A stretch of 16,550 nt of DNA from an uncultured Eubacterium sp. (GCA_947367725.1 CANBFZ010000006.1:1-16550); one strand, 5' to 3'; positions 1-8,000 are shown, counted from the first letter of the stretch. Notes: generated from the sequence alone by a model not told the origin. A program made the numbers and translations.

Positions 1-366
1 AATACCGCGCATGTAAGTCGCAGCAACAAATCCTGCCATGTCGCCGACGACACCGCCGCCAAGGGCAACAATTCCGTCGGTGCGGTTCAGACTTTCGTCT
101 GCCATGGCTTCCAGAATGTTGGAGTAAGTATTCAGATTTTTGGAATGCTCTCCTGCGGGAAAGACGACTTTTGAAGTTCGGTAACCGTGCTCCATCAGAG
201 AAGTCATGACGACTTGTGAATAAATACTGTTTACAGTACTGTCAGTGATGATACAAAGATGGCAAGACGGAATACAGGTGCTGATGTAGGCGCCTGCTTC
301 CTGGATGATATCTTTGCCAATTAAAACTTCGTAGGGGTTGTCAGTTGCAACAACGAATTTTTTCAT
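1..366 (-). CDS. aroB: 3-dehydroquinate synthase, N-terminal part
   Basis: This is the first 122 codons of a cytoplasmic shikimate-pathway enzyme that turns DAHP into 3-dehydroquinate using NAD and a metal ion. The rest lies beyond the window. Reading the minus strand from the ATG at 366 gives MKKFVVATDNPYEVLIG, then the hallmark NAD-binding segment GGGVVGDMAGF at about residues 103-113 followed by VAATYMRG. An AGGAG lies 9 nt before the ATG. The family usually has about 350-360 residues, so roughly a third is visible. It is divergent from the SanA-like gene and shares a short control region with it. Identity is secure from the glycine-rich motif. Confidence 0.93.
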   Translation of the reverse strand, partial: MKKFVVATDNPYEVLIGKDIIQEAGAYISTCIPSCHLCIITDSTVNSIYSQVVMTSLMEHGYRTSKVVFPAGEHSKNLNTYSNILEAMADESLNRTDGIVALGGGVVGDMAGFVAATYMRGI

Positions 367-396
367 CTTGTTTTACTCCTGCCGTAGTGGCTTGTA

Positions 397-426
397 TTGA
401 TAAGATGCAGTCCCATATGTTATACT
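397..426 (+). promoter_or_regulatory. Probable promoter of the SanA-like/CmpB-like unit
   Basis: TTGATA (397-402) and TATACT (421-426) are separated by 18 bp. The expected start is near 433, about 50 nt before the ATG at 482. Its -10 lies only 7 bp from the -10 of the aroB promoter on the other strand, so both cannot easily be occupied at once. Confidence 0.55.
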
Positions 427-433
427 ATAAACA

Positions 434-462
434 ATTATAGCACATTTTTTGCTTTTTGGCAA
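434..462 (-). promoter_or_regulatory. Sigma-A promoter of aroB
   Basis: On the minus strand, TTGCCA (457-462) and TATAAT (434-439) are separated by 17 bp, and a TG one base before the -10 adds an extended -10 element. Expected transcription start is near 427, giving a leader of about 60 nt to the aroB ATG. It overlaps the oppositely directed promoter at 397-426. Confidence 0.7.
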
Positions 463-481
463 AAGTCATAATGAGGGTTGA

Positions 482-1198
482 ATGAAAATTAAAAAATGGA
501 TAGGAAGAACCATACTGGCAGGGCTGATTTTGGCAAGCATTGCAGGGGTTGCCGGTATGACGATTAATAATCAGGTGATCAAGCAGGAGAGGGATAAGAT
601 TCTCTGCGCTGTGACAGAAGAGAAACCGGAATTAAAGAAAGTGGAGACCGAAGCACTGAAAGCGATGGACGCCGACTGTATTTTGGTGTTGGGTGCGGGT
701 ATCAAGGATGATGAAACGCCCACGCCGATGCTGAAAGACAGATTGGATCTTGGAATTCTGCTTTATGAGCAGGGCGTGGCACCTAAGCTTTTGTTATCTG
801 GAGATAACGGTACCGAAGGCCACAATGAGATTCACGTCATGCTCAATTATGTGAAAAAAGCCGGTGTACCAGAAGAAGATATTTTTTGCGATCATGCGGG
901 ATTTTCAACGTACGATTCCATGTATCGGGCTAAGGAAATTTTTTCTGCAAACACGATGGTTGTTGTAACGCAGACGTATCACGAATATCGGGCGTTGTAT
1001 ATTGGAGAAAAGCTGGATCTTACAGTTGCGGGCGCTGCGGCAGATCAAATGACTTATGCAGGACAACCTGCCAGAGAGATTAGAGAAGTGCTGGCGCGTG
1101 TTAAAGATTTTTTTAAGGTCATGGGAAAGCCGGAATCTGTGCTAGGTGGAGACGTCATTCCAATCAGCGGCAGCGGCATGATTTCACATGGAGAGTGA
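482..1198 (+). CDS. SanA/YdcF-like DUF218 membrane-anchored protein
   Basis: This 238-residue protein belongs to the DUF218 (ElyC/SanA/YdcF) family, whose members are linked to envelope integrity and, for E. coli SanA, to vancomycin exclusion. The biochemical activity is not established. One N-terminal membrane segment (about residues 9-28, after the basic MKIKKWIGR) would anchor an extracytoplasmic domain. The domain begins with DCILVLGAGI (about 64-73) and continues with LLLSGDNG, DHAGFSTYDSMYRA and VVTQTYHEYRALYI, which match SanA motifs closely. The C-terminal REVLARVKDFF segment is also SanA-like. A GAGGG sits 4 nt before the ATG. The stop region overlaps the ribosome binding site of the next membrane-protein gene, so the two are probably translated from one mRNA. 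Confidence 0.85.
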   Translation: MKIKKWIGRTILAGLILASIAGVAGMTINNQVIKQERDKILCAVTEEKPELKKVETEALKAMDADCILVLGAGIKDDETPTPMLKDRLDLGILLYEQGVAPKLLLSGDNGTEGHNEIHVMLNYVKKAGVPEEDIFCDHAGFSTYDSMYRAKEIFSANTMVVVTQTYHEYRALYIGEKLDLTVAGAAADQMTYAGQPAREIREVLARVKDFFKVMGKPESVLGGDVIPISGSGMISHGE

Positions 1199-1203
1199 AG
1201 CAG

Positions 1204-1740
1204 ATGGATTATCAGGTATATGAGATTTTACTTTTATTTGCAATATACAGCATCGCAGGTTGGGTCATTGAGGTATTTTTATTTATTTTGCAAAACCGGG
1301 GTTTGCAGAACCGCGGCGTCTGCTATGGACCTTATCTGATTTCTTTTGGGTTTGGCGCACTTGCGGTATTGTACGGACTTTCTTATTTAGAACGGGATTT
1401 TAATTTGGAACCGGCCGTTCGGTTTTGTGCCGTTTTTGCTATTGGCACCGCGGCAGGGCTGCTGTTGTATTTGGGCAGCGCCAGTTTTATCAACGGGTTT
1501 TGCGGCAGCAAAGTCATTCGATTCAAGTGGTATTATCCGATCCTTGCCGGATTTGGAGCTTTGATTGTCGTATTTCAGGTGAATCCACTGCTTGTGGCGC
1601 TCATTAGAAGAATCCCATCCTGGATGCATATGATCTTTCTGCTGCTTTATTGGACGAGGGTGCTGCCGGAATTGGTTGACGGTATGAGACAGATGAAAAA
1701 ATTTAAGAAAAAGCACACATTTCATAAGACCGCTGAATAG
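1204..1740 (+). CDS. CmpB-like multi-spanning membrane protein (PF06541)
   Basis: This is a membrane protein of about 178 residues resembling the 'putative ABC-transporter type IV' (CmpB, PF06541) family found widely in Firmicutes. The transport label is not experimentally grounded for most members. About five hydrophobic segments are visible, with the family signature near the N-terminus: YSIAGWVIEVF, then an NRG repeat, then GVCYGPYLISFGFGAL. A very basic tail (KKFKKKH) suggests a cytoplasmic C-terminus. A GTG at 1195 overlaps the previous stop, but the GGAG at 1190-1193 is only 1 nt from it and 10 nt from the ATG at 1204, so I prefer 1204. It is coupled to the SanA-like gene and followed immediately by a terminator. 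Confidence 0.75.
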   Translation: MDYQVYEILLLFAIYSIAGWVIEVFLFILQNRGLQNRGVCYGPYLISFGFGALAVLYGLSYLERDFNLEPAVRFCAVFAIGTAAGLLLYLGSASFINGFCGSKVIRFKWYYPILAGFGALIVVFQVNPLLVALIRRIPSWMHMIFLLLYWTRVLPELVDGMRQMKKFKKKHTFHKTAE

Positions 1741-1741
1741 G

Positions 1742-1775
1742 ATAATGGGGGAGAAAAATCCTCCATTATTTTTTT
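1742..1775 (+). terminator. Rho-independent terminator
   Basis: An 11-bp stem (1742-1752 with 1759-1769, one G-U pair) has a GAAAAA loop and is followed by a T-run ending at 1775. It lies directly after the CmpB-like gene and only 16 nt before the next ATG. Confidence 0.85.
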
Positions 1776-1791
1776 ATGCGGGGTGAACCAG

Positions 1792-2934
1792 ATGATATAT
1801 CTTGACAACGGCGCAACTTCTTTTCCGAAACCGAAAGGCATGACCCAGGTGATGGAGGACTGTATGCTGCATTACTGCGGAAATCCAGGCAGATCCGGTC
1901 ATGCTATGTCCATGAAGACTGGGGAAAAGGTGTATCAAGCCAGAAAACAGGTTGCGAAACTTTTCCATATAGAAGATCCTGGCAGGCTGCTCTTTACGAA
2001 AAACACCACAGAGAGTCTGAACTTGGCGCTCTTTGGATTTTTGCGGGACGGCGATCATGTCGTGACGACGTCTATGGAACATAATTCGGTGCTGCGGCCG
2101 CTGAAAGCACTGGAAGAAAGAGGGGTACGGCATACCATTGTTTGCGGAAACCGAGAAGGCTGCATTACGGCAGAAGCAATTGAAAAAGCCATGACGGACA
2201 AAACCAGATTGGTTGTTATGACGGGGGCTTCCAATGTAACAGGAACCATGATGCCCATTGCAGAAGTAGGCAGAATTACGAAGGAACAGGGCATTCCACT
2301 CTTGCTTGACGGCGCACAGTGTGCAGGCAGCATGCCGCTGGATGTAAAGGCGATGGGCATTTCTATGCTGGCGTTTCCTGGGCACAAGGGACTTTTGGGA
2401 CCGCTTGGCACGGGCTGCCTCTATGTAGCACCGGAAATTGAACTGCAGCCGCTGTTATTTGGAGGTACGGGAACAGAATCCAGGAGCAGGCTGCAGCCTG
2501 CAGATCTTCCTGAAGGCTTTGAAGCGGGTACCATCAATGCACCGGGCATCATCGGGCTTGGTTACAGTGCGCAGGTGGTGCAGCAGGTTGGCGTCGCAGC
2601 CATTTCTTATCATGAACGACAGTTGATTCGGCAGTTTGACGAGGCAATTAAAAATATTAACTGTGTGGATTTGTATGGACCGCAACCAGAAGATAAAGTG
2701 GGAATCAGCTTGTTTAATATCAGAAAGATAGAGTGTGAAGAGGTTGCTGACCGGCTGAACAGAGAGTTCGGCATTGCAGTTAGGAGTGGTTATCATTGTG
2801 CAGGCCTTGCGCATAGAACCATTGGTACATGGGATACTGGCGCAGTACGCTTAAGTGTAGGACCTTTTACCACTGGGAAAGATATAAAACGGGCCATTGA
2901 TGCAGTTTGGAAAATTTCCTGCGGAAAGGCATGA
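1792..2934 (+). CDS. Class-V aminotransferase, cysteine-desulfurase-like
   Basis: This is a cytoplasmic PLP enzyme of 380 residues in the cysteine desulfurase/selenocysteine lyase fold, closest in pattern to the clostridial 'cysteine desulfurase family protein' group (TIGR01977). Visible landmarks are the N-terminal YLDNGATSFPKP, MEHNS with the cofactor-stacking His (about 97), LLDGAQ with the PLP Asp (about 173), the Schiff-base Lys in FPGHKG (about 199) and RSGYHCAG with a candidate sulfur-accepting Cys (about 336). The start at ATG 1792 gives the family-typical MIYLDN, with GGGGTG 6 nt upstream; an in-frame GTG at 1783 is less likely. No IscU, SufU or ThiI partner is adjacent, so its sulfur acceptor, or whether it acts on another amino acid, is open. 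It begins just after a terminator and no clear own promoter is visible. Confidence 0.88.
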   Translation: MIYLDNGATSFPKPKGMTQVMEDCMLHYCGNPGRSGHAMSMKTGEKVYQARKQVAKLFHIEDPGRLLFTKNTTESLNLALFGFLRDGDHVVTTSMEHNSVLRPLKALEERGVRHTIVCGNREGCITAEAIEKAMTDKTRLVVMTGASNVTGTMMPIAEVGRITKEQGIPLLLDGAQCAGSMPLDVKAMGISMLAFPGHKGLLGPLGTGCLYVAPEIELQPLLFGGTGTESRSRLQPADLPEGFEAGTINAPGIIGLGYSAQVVQQVGVAAISYHERQLIRQFDEAIKNINCVDLYGPQPEDKVGISLFNIRKIECEEVADRLNREFGIAVRSGYHCAGLAHRTIGTWDTGAVRLSVGPFTTGKDIKRAIDAVWKISCGKA

Positions 2935-2950
2935 AAACATTGCAATTTCA

Positions 2951-2979
2951 TTGACAACGGACACTCTGCCATATATAAT
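2951..2979 (+). promoter_or_regulatory. Consensus sigma-A promoter of the RND-hydrogenase unit
   Basis: TTGACA (2951-2956), a 17-bp spacer and TATAAT (2974-2979) match the consensus perfectly. The start is expected near 2986, giving a leader of about 63 nt to the ATG at 3049. The spacer and -10 fall within the left arm and loop of the terminator hairpin at 2960-3007. Confidence 0.85.
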
Positions 2980-3007
2980 TAAAAGTTGTGGCTGAGTGTC
3001 ATTTTTT
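2960..3007 (+). terminator. Terminator hairpin enclosing a promoter -10 box
   Basis: GACACTCTGCCA (2960-2971) and TGGCTGAGTGTC (2989-3000) form a 12-position stem with one mismatch and a 17-nt loop, followed by six T at 3002-3007. It would end transcripts coming from the aminotransferase gene. The promoter -10 is in the loop, so transcripts starting there carry only the right arm and escape. It could alternatively be, or double as, a repressor palindrome. Confidence 0.7.
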
Positions 3008-3048
3008 GTGGCATTTCGCGTCATTTTGGGAGTAAGAAAGGGGAAAAT

Positions 3049-6000
3049 ATGTCGAGATTTAGTGTGAAAAAACCATTTACGGTATTTGTTGCAGTCATTA
3101 TTATTTTAGTCACAGGAATTGTTTCCTACACGAAGATGACGCCGGATTTGTTTCCAAACATTGATATGCCGTATGTTGTCGTCGTAACGCCATATCCAGG
3201 CGCAACGCCAGAAAAGGTAGAAACCGGTGTAACAAGACCGCTGGAACAGAGTTTGGCGACGCTGACAGATATTAAAAATGTACAGTCTGTTTCCAATGCC
3301 AACTATGCGATGGTGGTATTGGAATTTGAAAATAGTGTCAATATGGACACCATTTCTTCTGATATTTTACAGAAAATCAATCTGGTGGAGGGTGGATTTG
3401 ATGAAGCGGTAGGCTCTACCACAATTATGAAAATTAATCCAAATATGATTCCGGTCAGTGTCGCGGCAGTCAGCTATGAGGGGAAGGATCGGGCTGCGTT
3501 ATCCGCCTTTGTCCGCGATACGCTGATTCCTAGACTGGAAGGAACCACTGGTGTGGCAAGTATCAATAATTCTGGTATTTTGGAAGAAAAAGTAAATGTT
3601 GTGATCAGTCAGGACAAGATTGACAAACTGAACAATCAGATTCTGGCGTCGGTCAATGGGAAGCTGGCGGAAGCACAGCGGGAACTCAATGCACAGAAAA
3701 CCAAGGTATCCGATGGAAAAAAGAAATTAGAAGAAGGGAAAAACCAGCTTGCAAAGGGAAGAGAAGAGCTGGAAAAGGCAAAAGAACAGCTGGAAGCTGG
3801 CAAAGACTTTCTGCCGCCTGCCCAGTATGAAGAACAGGCTGCCGCGCTGACCGGCGCCGAAGCTGAACTTGCAAAAAATGAAAAGCAAATGAAGAAAACC
3901 GGCGATCAGCTGTCGGAAGCGGATCGTCAGCTGAACAGCGCCCAGGCACAGCTGGACGCCCAGGCAGATCAGGCAAGGAAAAGTGCAGATATCGGCGAGA
4001 AAATCACCACAGAGATGATTTCAGGCATATTGAAAGCACAGAACTTTTCCATGCCGGCAGGCTATATTGTGGAAAACGGCAATAACGTATTGCTCAGTGT
4101 AGGGGACCAGATTACCACAGAGAAGCAGGCAAAGAATCTGTTTCTGTTTGACACTGGCGTAGATAGTGTGGGCAAGGTCTATGTCAAAGATGTTGCTGAC
4201 GTGTTCATCAGCGACAATGCGGATGATTTATATGCGAAAATCAACGGAGAAGACGGCATTGTGCTGACCTTTTCTAAGCAGTCCAACTATGCGACAGCAG
4301 AAACTTGTGAGAATTTGCAGAACAAGTTTGTTTCTTTGGGAGAAGAATACGAAGGGTTACAGTTTACGACGCTGATGGATCAGGGTGATTACATAGAACT
4401 GGTAGTAAGCTCTATTATCAGCAGTTTACTCTGGGGTGCACTCTTTGCGATTCTGGTGCTGTTCTTATTCTTAAGAGGGATCAAACCGACGTTGATTACC
4501 CTTTGCAGCATTCCGATCAGTGTGGTGTTTGCGGTACTTCTGATGTATTTCTCCGGCATTTCTATCAATCTGATTTCCATGTCAGGGCTTGCGGTTTCTG
4601 TCGGTATGCTGGTGGATAACTCCGTTGTGGTTATAGAAAATATCGTTCGCCTGCGGCGGCAGGGTATTCCGGCCCCAAAGGCAGCTGTTGCAGGGGCGAA
4701 GCAGGTTGCAGCTGCAATTACCGCATCGACGCTGACAACAGTTTGCGTATTTGTGCCGATTCTCTTTACGGATGGACTGACCAGACAGCTGTTTACCGAT
4801 ATGGCGTTGACCGTAACTTATACACTGGCTGCCAGCTTGATCATTGCGCTGACACTGGTGCCTGCCATGTCGTCCAGATTGTTGGTGAAGACCCAAACCC
4901 ACGAAGGGAAATTTTTCCTTGCCGTGCTGGATCGATATAAGACTTCTGTCACTTTTGTGCTGCGTCATAAAGTGCCGGTACTGCTTTTGGCAGTGGTGCT
5001 TTTGGCAGGCAGTATCTATTGCAGTGTTTCCAAAGGATTTATCTTTATGCCGGACATGAGTTCTCCGCAGATTCAGGCGTCTGTCATGATGCCAAAAGGC
5101 AGCACGTTGGAAGAAACCAAAGAACAGGCAGATGAAGCCATTCGCAGAATTCAGACTGTAGAAGGGGTAGAAACAGTGGGCGCCATGATGGGTGGCAACG
5201 GTATGATGGGAGATACCAGTTCACAGCTTTCCGTATCGCTTTATATCATGCTGGATCAGGAAAATCAGATTTCCAGCGGCGCAATTGCGGCAAAGATCAA
5301 TGACCTCTGTGCAGATATGACAGGGGAAGTTTCCGCCGCCGGTTCTTCCATGGGGGATTTTACCACGGCCATGGGCGGCAGCGGTGTATCTGTGAAAGTT
5401 TACAGCAGCGACTTGAACGATTTGCAGGAAGCAGCTCACGGACTTTCCGACGTATTGTCTTCGGTGCAAGGAATTGAGCAGGTGGAGAGCGGTGTGCAGG
5501 AAGCTGACAAAGAATATCATTTTACTGTAAAGAAAACGGCAGCGATGAAAAAAGGTCTGACTGTGGCGCAGGTGTATGCTGCCATTGTAGATGCGATGAC
5601 TTATGAAGATACGGCGACTACGGTAACATGGCAGGACGATAATTATGATGTCATCGTGTCCTCTGAACAAAAAGAACAGCTGTCGACAAAAGATATTAAA
5701 AACCTAACGCTGACCATAGACGATGGAAATGGCGGATCGCAGCAGGTGAAGCTCAATGATATCGCAGATTTAACCGAAAAAGAGGCGCTGAAGTCTATTC
5801 ATCGGGAAAATCAGAATCGGTATCTGACGGTTTCCGGCACCTTGCAAGAGGGCTACAATATCACAAAGGTAACAGATGCAGCGAAGAAAGCCCTTTCGGA
5901 CTACGAATTGCCAAAAGGTACTACCATAGTCTTTGACGGAGAGAATGAAAATATTATGGATGCCATGGCAGATTTGGTATTGATGCTGTTCATGGGAATC

Positions 6001-6501
6001 GTCTTTGTTTATCTGATTATGGTGGCGCAGTTCCAGTCGCTGAAATCACCGTTTATCATCATGTTTACAATACCGCTTGCCTTTACTGGGGGGCTTCTGG
6101 CACTGCTGCTCTTTGGCAAAGAAATCAGTGTGATTGCCATGATCGGTATGGTAATGCTGACTGGTATTATTGTCAATAACGGCATTGTGCTGGTGGATTA
6201 TATCAATCAGCTTCGGGAAGCAGGGGCATCTAAGCGGGAAGCCATCGTAGAGGCGGGCATGACCCGTATGCGTCCGATTCTGATGACCTCCCTGACAACG
6301 ATCTTGGGCTTGATTGTCATGGCCTTTGGAAATTCCACAGGGACGGACATGATGCAGCCAGTTGCGCTGGTTTGTATCGGCGGATTAATTTACGCAACTT
6401 TGACAACTTTATACATTGTTCCGGTCATTTATGATATAATGAACAAAGAAACTTATCAATTCATTTCAGAAGAGGATTTAGATATCAGCAATATTAATTA
6501 G
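3049..6501 (+). CDS. RND-family efflux permease with coiled-coil insertion
   Basis: This large inner-membrane proton-driven exporter (1150 residues) has the HAE/SwrC-like architecture. TM1 is at about residues 9-30 and the first porter domain begins PDLFPNIDMPYV. A second membrane block lies at about 455-620, TM7 near 640-665, and a last block near 970-1120. TM4 carries GMLVDNSVVVIEN: AcrB D407 is conserved (D523) but the D408 position is Asn. The TM10 position of AcrB K940 is also Asn (NNGIVLVDYIN, about 1043). Residues of about 203-318 form a Lys/Glu/Ala/Gln-rich heptad-like coiled coil inserted in the porter domain. ATG 3049 has AAAGGGGA upstream; an earlier in-frame start at 2986 would fall at the transcription start. 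No periplasmic adaptor or outer-membrane gene is adjacent, as expected for a monoderm. The substrate is unknown. It is co-transcribed with the hydrogenase. Confidence 0.92.
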   Translation: MSRFSVKKPFTVFVAVIIILVTGIVSYTKMTPDLFPNIDMPYVVVVTPYPGATPEKVETGVTRPLEQSLATLTDIKNVQSVSNANYAMVVLEFENSVNMDTISSDILQKINLVEGGFDEAVGSTTIMKINPNMIPVSVAAVSYEGKDRAALSAFVRDTLIPRLEGTTGVASINNSGILEEKVNVVISQDKIDKLNNQILASVNGKLAEAQRELNAQKTKVSDGKKKLEEGKNQLAKGREELEKAKEQLEAGKDFLPPAQYEEQAAALTGAEAELAKNEKQMKKTGDQLSEADRQLNSAQAQLDAQADQARKSADIGEKITTEMISGILKAQNFSMPAGYIVENGNNVLLSVGDQITTEKQAKNLFLFDTGVDSVGKVYVKDVADVFISDNADDLYAKINGEDGIVLTFSKQSNYATAETCENLQNKFVSLGEEYEGLQFTTLMDQGDYIELVVSSIISSLLWGALFAILVLFLFLRGIKPTLITLCSIPISVVFAVLLMYFSGISINLISMSGLAVSVGMLVDNSVVVIENIVRLRRQGIPAPKAAVAGAKQVAAAITASTLTTVCVFVPILFTDGLTRQLFTDMALTVTYTLAASLIIALTLVPAMSSRLLVKTQTHEGKFFLAVLDRYKTSVTFVLRHKVPVLLLAVVLLAGSIYCSVSKGFIFMPDMSSPQIQASVMMPKGSTLEETKEQADEAIRRIQTVEGVETVGAMMGGNGMMGDTSSQLSVSLYIMLDQENQISSGAIAAKINDLCADMTGEVSAAGSSMGDFTTAMGGSGVSVKVYSSDLNDLQEAAHGLSDVLSSVQGIEQVESGVQEADKEYHFTVKKTAAMKKGLTVAQVYAAIVDAMTYEDTATTVTWQDDNYDVIVSSEQKEQLSTKDIKNLTLTIDDGNGGSQQVKLNDIADLTEKEALKSIHRENQNRYLTVSGTLQEGYNITKVTDAAKKALSDYELPKGTTIVFDGENENIMDAMADLVLMLFMGIVFVYLIMVAQFQSLKSPFIIMFTIPLAFTGGLLALLLFGKEISVIAMIGMVMLTGIIVNNGIVLVDYINQLREAGASKREAIVEAGMTRMRPILMTSLTTILGLIVMAFGNSTGTDMMQPVALVCIGGLIYATLTTLYIVPVIYDIMNKETYQFISEEDLDISNIN

Positions 6502-6513
6502 GAGGTTATATTC

Positions 6514-7953
6514 GTGAAGTTATTTGACAACAAGGTACAGGAAACGAAGTATAAAGTGCTTCGTGAAGTAGCAGTGCAGACATGGAAAGGAAACGATGTT
6601 TTTGCCGAATTCAACGAGGTAGCGAGTAGAATTATCCCCAAGGATGAACCACCACAGCGCTGCTGCATTTATAAAGACCGTGCGGTGGTAGCAGAACGTA
6701 TGCGTCTTGCTATCGGCGGCAGTAAGAAAAATCAGCATGTCGTGCAGGTCATCGACATTGCCTGCGATGAATGTCCAGAAGCAGGATATGTAGTAACAGA
6801 CCTTTGTAGAGGCTGTCTCGCCCATGGCTGTATTGACGCCTGTAAGCTAAAGGCGATATCGATTGATGAGAACCATCATGCGAAAATTGACAAAACCAAG
6901 TGCGTAGATTGCGGACGCTGTGCGACAGCGTGTAAATACAGTGCCATTCATAATTTCCAGAGACCATGTGAAAACGCTTGTAAGGTCGGTGCGATTTCTA
7001 TGGGACCAGGCGGCGAGGCTTCTATCGACTATGAAAAGTGCATCAGCTGTGGTTCCTGCGTTTACCACTGCCCGTTTGGCGCAACTGTAGACGTGTCTAA
7101 TATTGTGGATGTCATCCATTGTCTGAAAGAAAGCACCCGCAAAGATTCCAACAACCCGACGGTGGCAATTGTGGCGCCGTCCATCGGCAGCCAGTTCCTT
7201 TATGCAAATCTGGGACAGGTCATCACCGGCATTCATAAGCTAGGGTTTGCCGAAGTGATGGAAGTTGCCTTGGGCGCAGATATGGTTGCGATCAAGGAAG
7301 CCCAGGAACTGGTGGAAAAGGGATTTTTGACTTCCTCCTGCTGTCCTGCTTTTGTAAAATACATAGAGACGAAATTCCCGGATATGGTGGATAAAATTTC
7401 ACATAATTATTCACCGATGGCAGAACTTGCCAAGTTCCTGAAAGAGGGACATCCAGAATACACTATCGTGTTTATCGGACCTTGTATTGCAAAGAAAGCG
7501 GAGGTCAGAAAGCCGGAAATCAGCAAATATGTTGACTATGCGATTACCTTTGAGGAACTGCAGGCGCTCTTTGACAGCAGAGACATTATTCTGAAAGAGC
7601 AGGAAGAAACCGAGTGGAACCAGGCGACATACTATGGAAGAATTTTCGCTAGAAGTGGCGGGCTTGCAGAGGCTGTGACCCAGGCACTGCGAGAATTAGA
7701 TGTAACGGATTTTGAATTCAATCCAATCTCCTGCTCTGGGATTGAAGAGTGTAAGAAGGCGCTGATGCGGGCAAACAAGGGATTGCTGCCGAATAATTTT
7801 ATTGAAGGTATGGCATGCGTAGGCGGCTGCGTGGGTGGCAGCGGCAATATGATTCGTTATGAAGACGCACCAGAGGAATTTGAAGATCATACAGAAGAAG
7901 CGACAGCTGTCAAAATCAAGCCCAACCTTAGAAAGACAATTAACATTTTGTAG
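6514..7953 (+). CDS. [FeFe] hydrogenase, group-B-like, multi-cluster
   Basis: This predicted cytoplasmic 479-residue hydrogenase would interconvert protons and H2 with ferredoxin-type electron carriers. The N-terminal half has cysteine motifs for [4Fe-4S] clusters: CRGCLAHGCIDAC (98-110), CVDCGRCATAC (130-140), PCENAC (151-156) and CISCGSCVYHC (176-186). The H-cluster motifs follow: TSSCCPAF (273-280), FIGPCIAKKAE (320-330) and EGMACVGGCVGG (431-442). All four H-cluster ligand cysteines (277, 324, 435, 439) and the proton-transfer Cys (276) are present. PAF in L1 and GPCIAKK in L2, rather than PGW and MPCTAKK, point to group B and not the well-studied group A. The start is GTG 6514 with AGGAGG 8 nt upstream, overlapping the RND stop codon. 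The HydE/F/G maturases are not in the window. Confidence 0.92.
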   Translation: MKLFDNKVQETKYKVLREVAVQTWKGNDVFAEFNEVASRIIPKDEPPQRCCIYKDRAVVAERMRLAIGGSKKNQHVVQVIDIACDECPEAGYVVTDLCRGCLAHGCIDACKLKAISIDENHHAKIDKTKCVDCGRCATACKYSAIHNFQRPCENACKVGAISMGPGGEASIDYEKCISCGSCVYHCPFGATVDVSNIVDVIHCLKESTRKDSNNPTVAIVAPSIGSQFLYANLGQVITGIHKLGFAEVMEVALGADMVAIKEAQELVEKGFLTSSCCPAFVKYIETKFPDMVDKISHNYSPMAELAKFLKEGHPEYTIVFIGPCIAKKAEVRKPEISKYVDYAITFEELQALFDSRDIILKEQEETEWNQATYYGRIFARSGGLAEAVTQALRELDVTDFEFNPISCSGIEECKKALMRANKGLLPNNFIEGMACVGGCVGGSGNMIRYEDAPEEFEDHTEEATAVKIKPNLRKTINIL

Positions 7954-7961
7954 TGCAATAT

Positions 7962-8000
7962 AAAACATCTCTTTCGTTTTAAAATCTGAAGCGATGTTTT
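7962..8000 (+). terminator. Weak hairpin after the hydrogenase gene
   Basis: AAAACATC (7962-7969) pairs with GATGTTTT (7993-8000), with a few further pairs inside. It starts 8 nt after the hydrogenase stop, but no clean T-run follows, so termination here is only a possibility. The remaining sequence to 8083 shows no gene. Confidence 0.3.

Noticed and set aside
1774..2385. A 203-codon minus-strand frame inside the aminotransferase gene
   Set aside because: It is antisense to conserved PLP-enzyme sequence, is His/Cys/Arg-rich and resembles no known protein.
2986..3048. Upstream start for the RND permease
   Set aside because: That start codon would coincide with the expected transcription start, and the added residues are not RND-like. 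ATG 3049 has a good ribosome binding site and the typical SVKKPF beginning.
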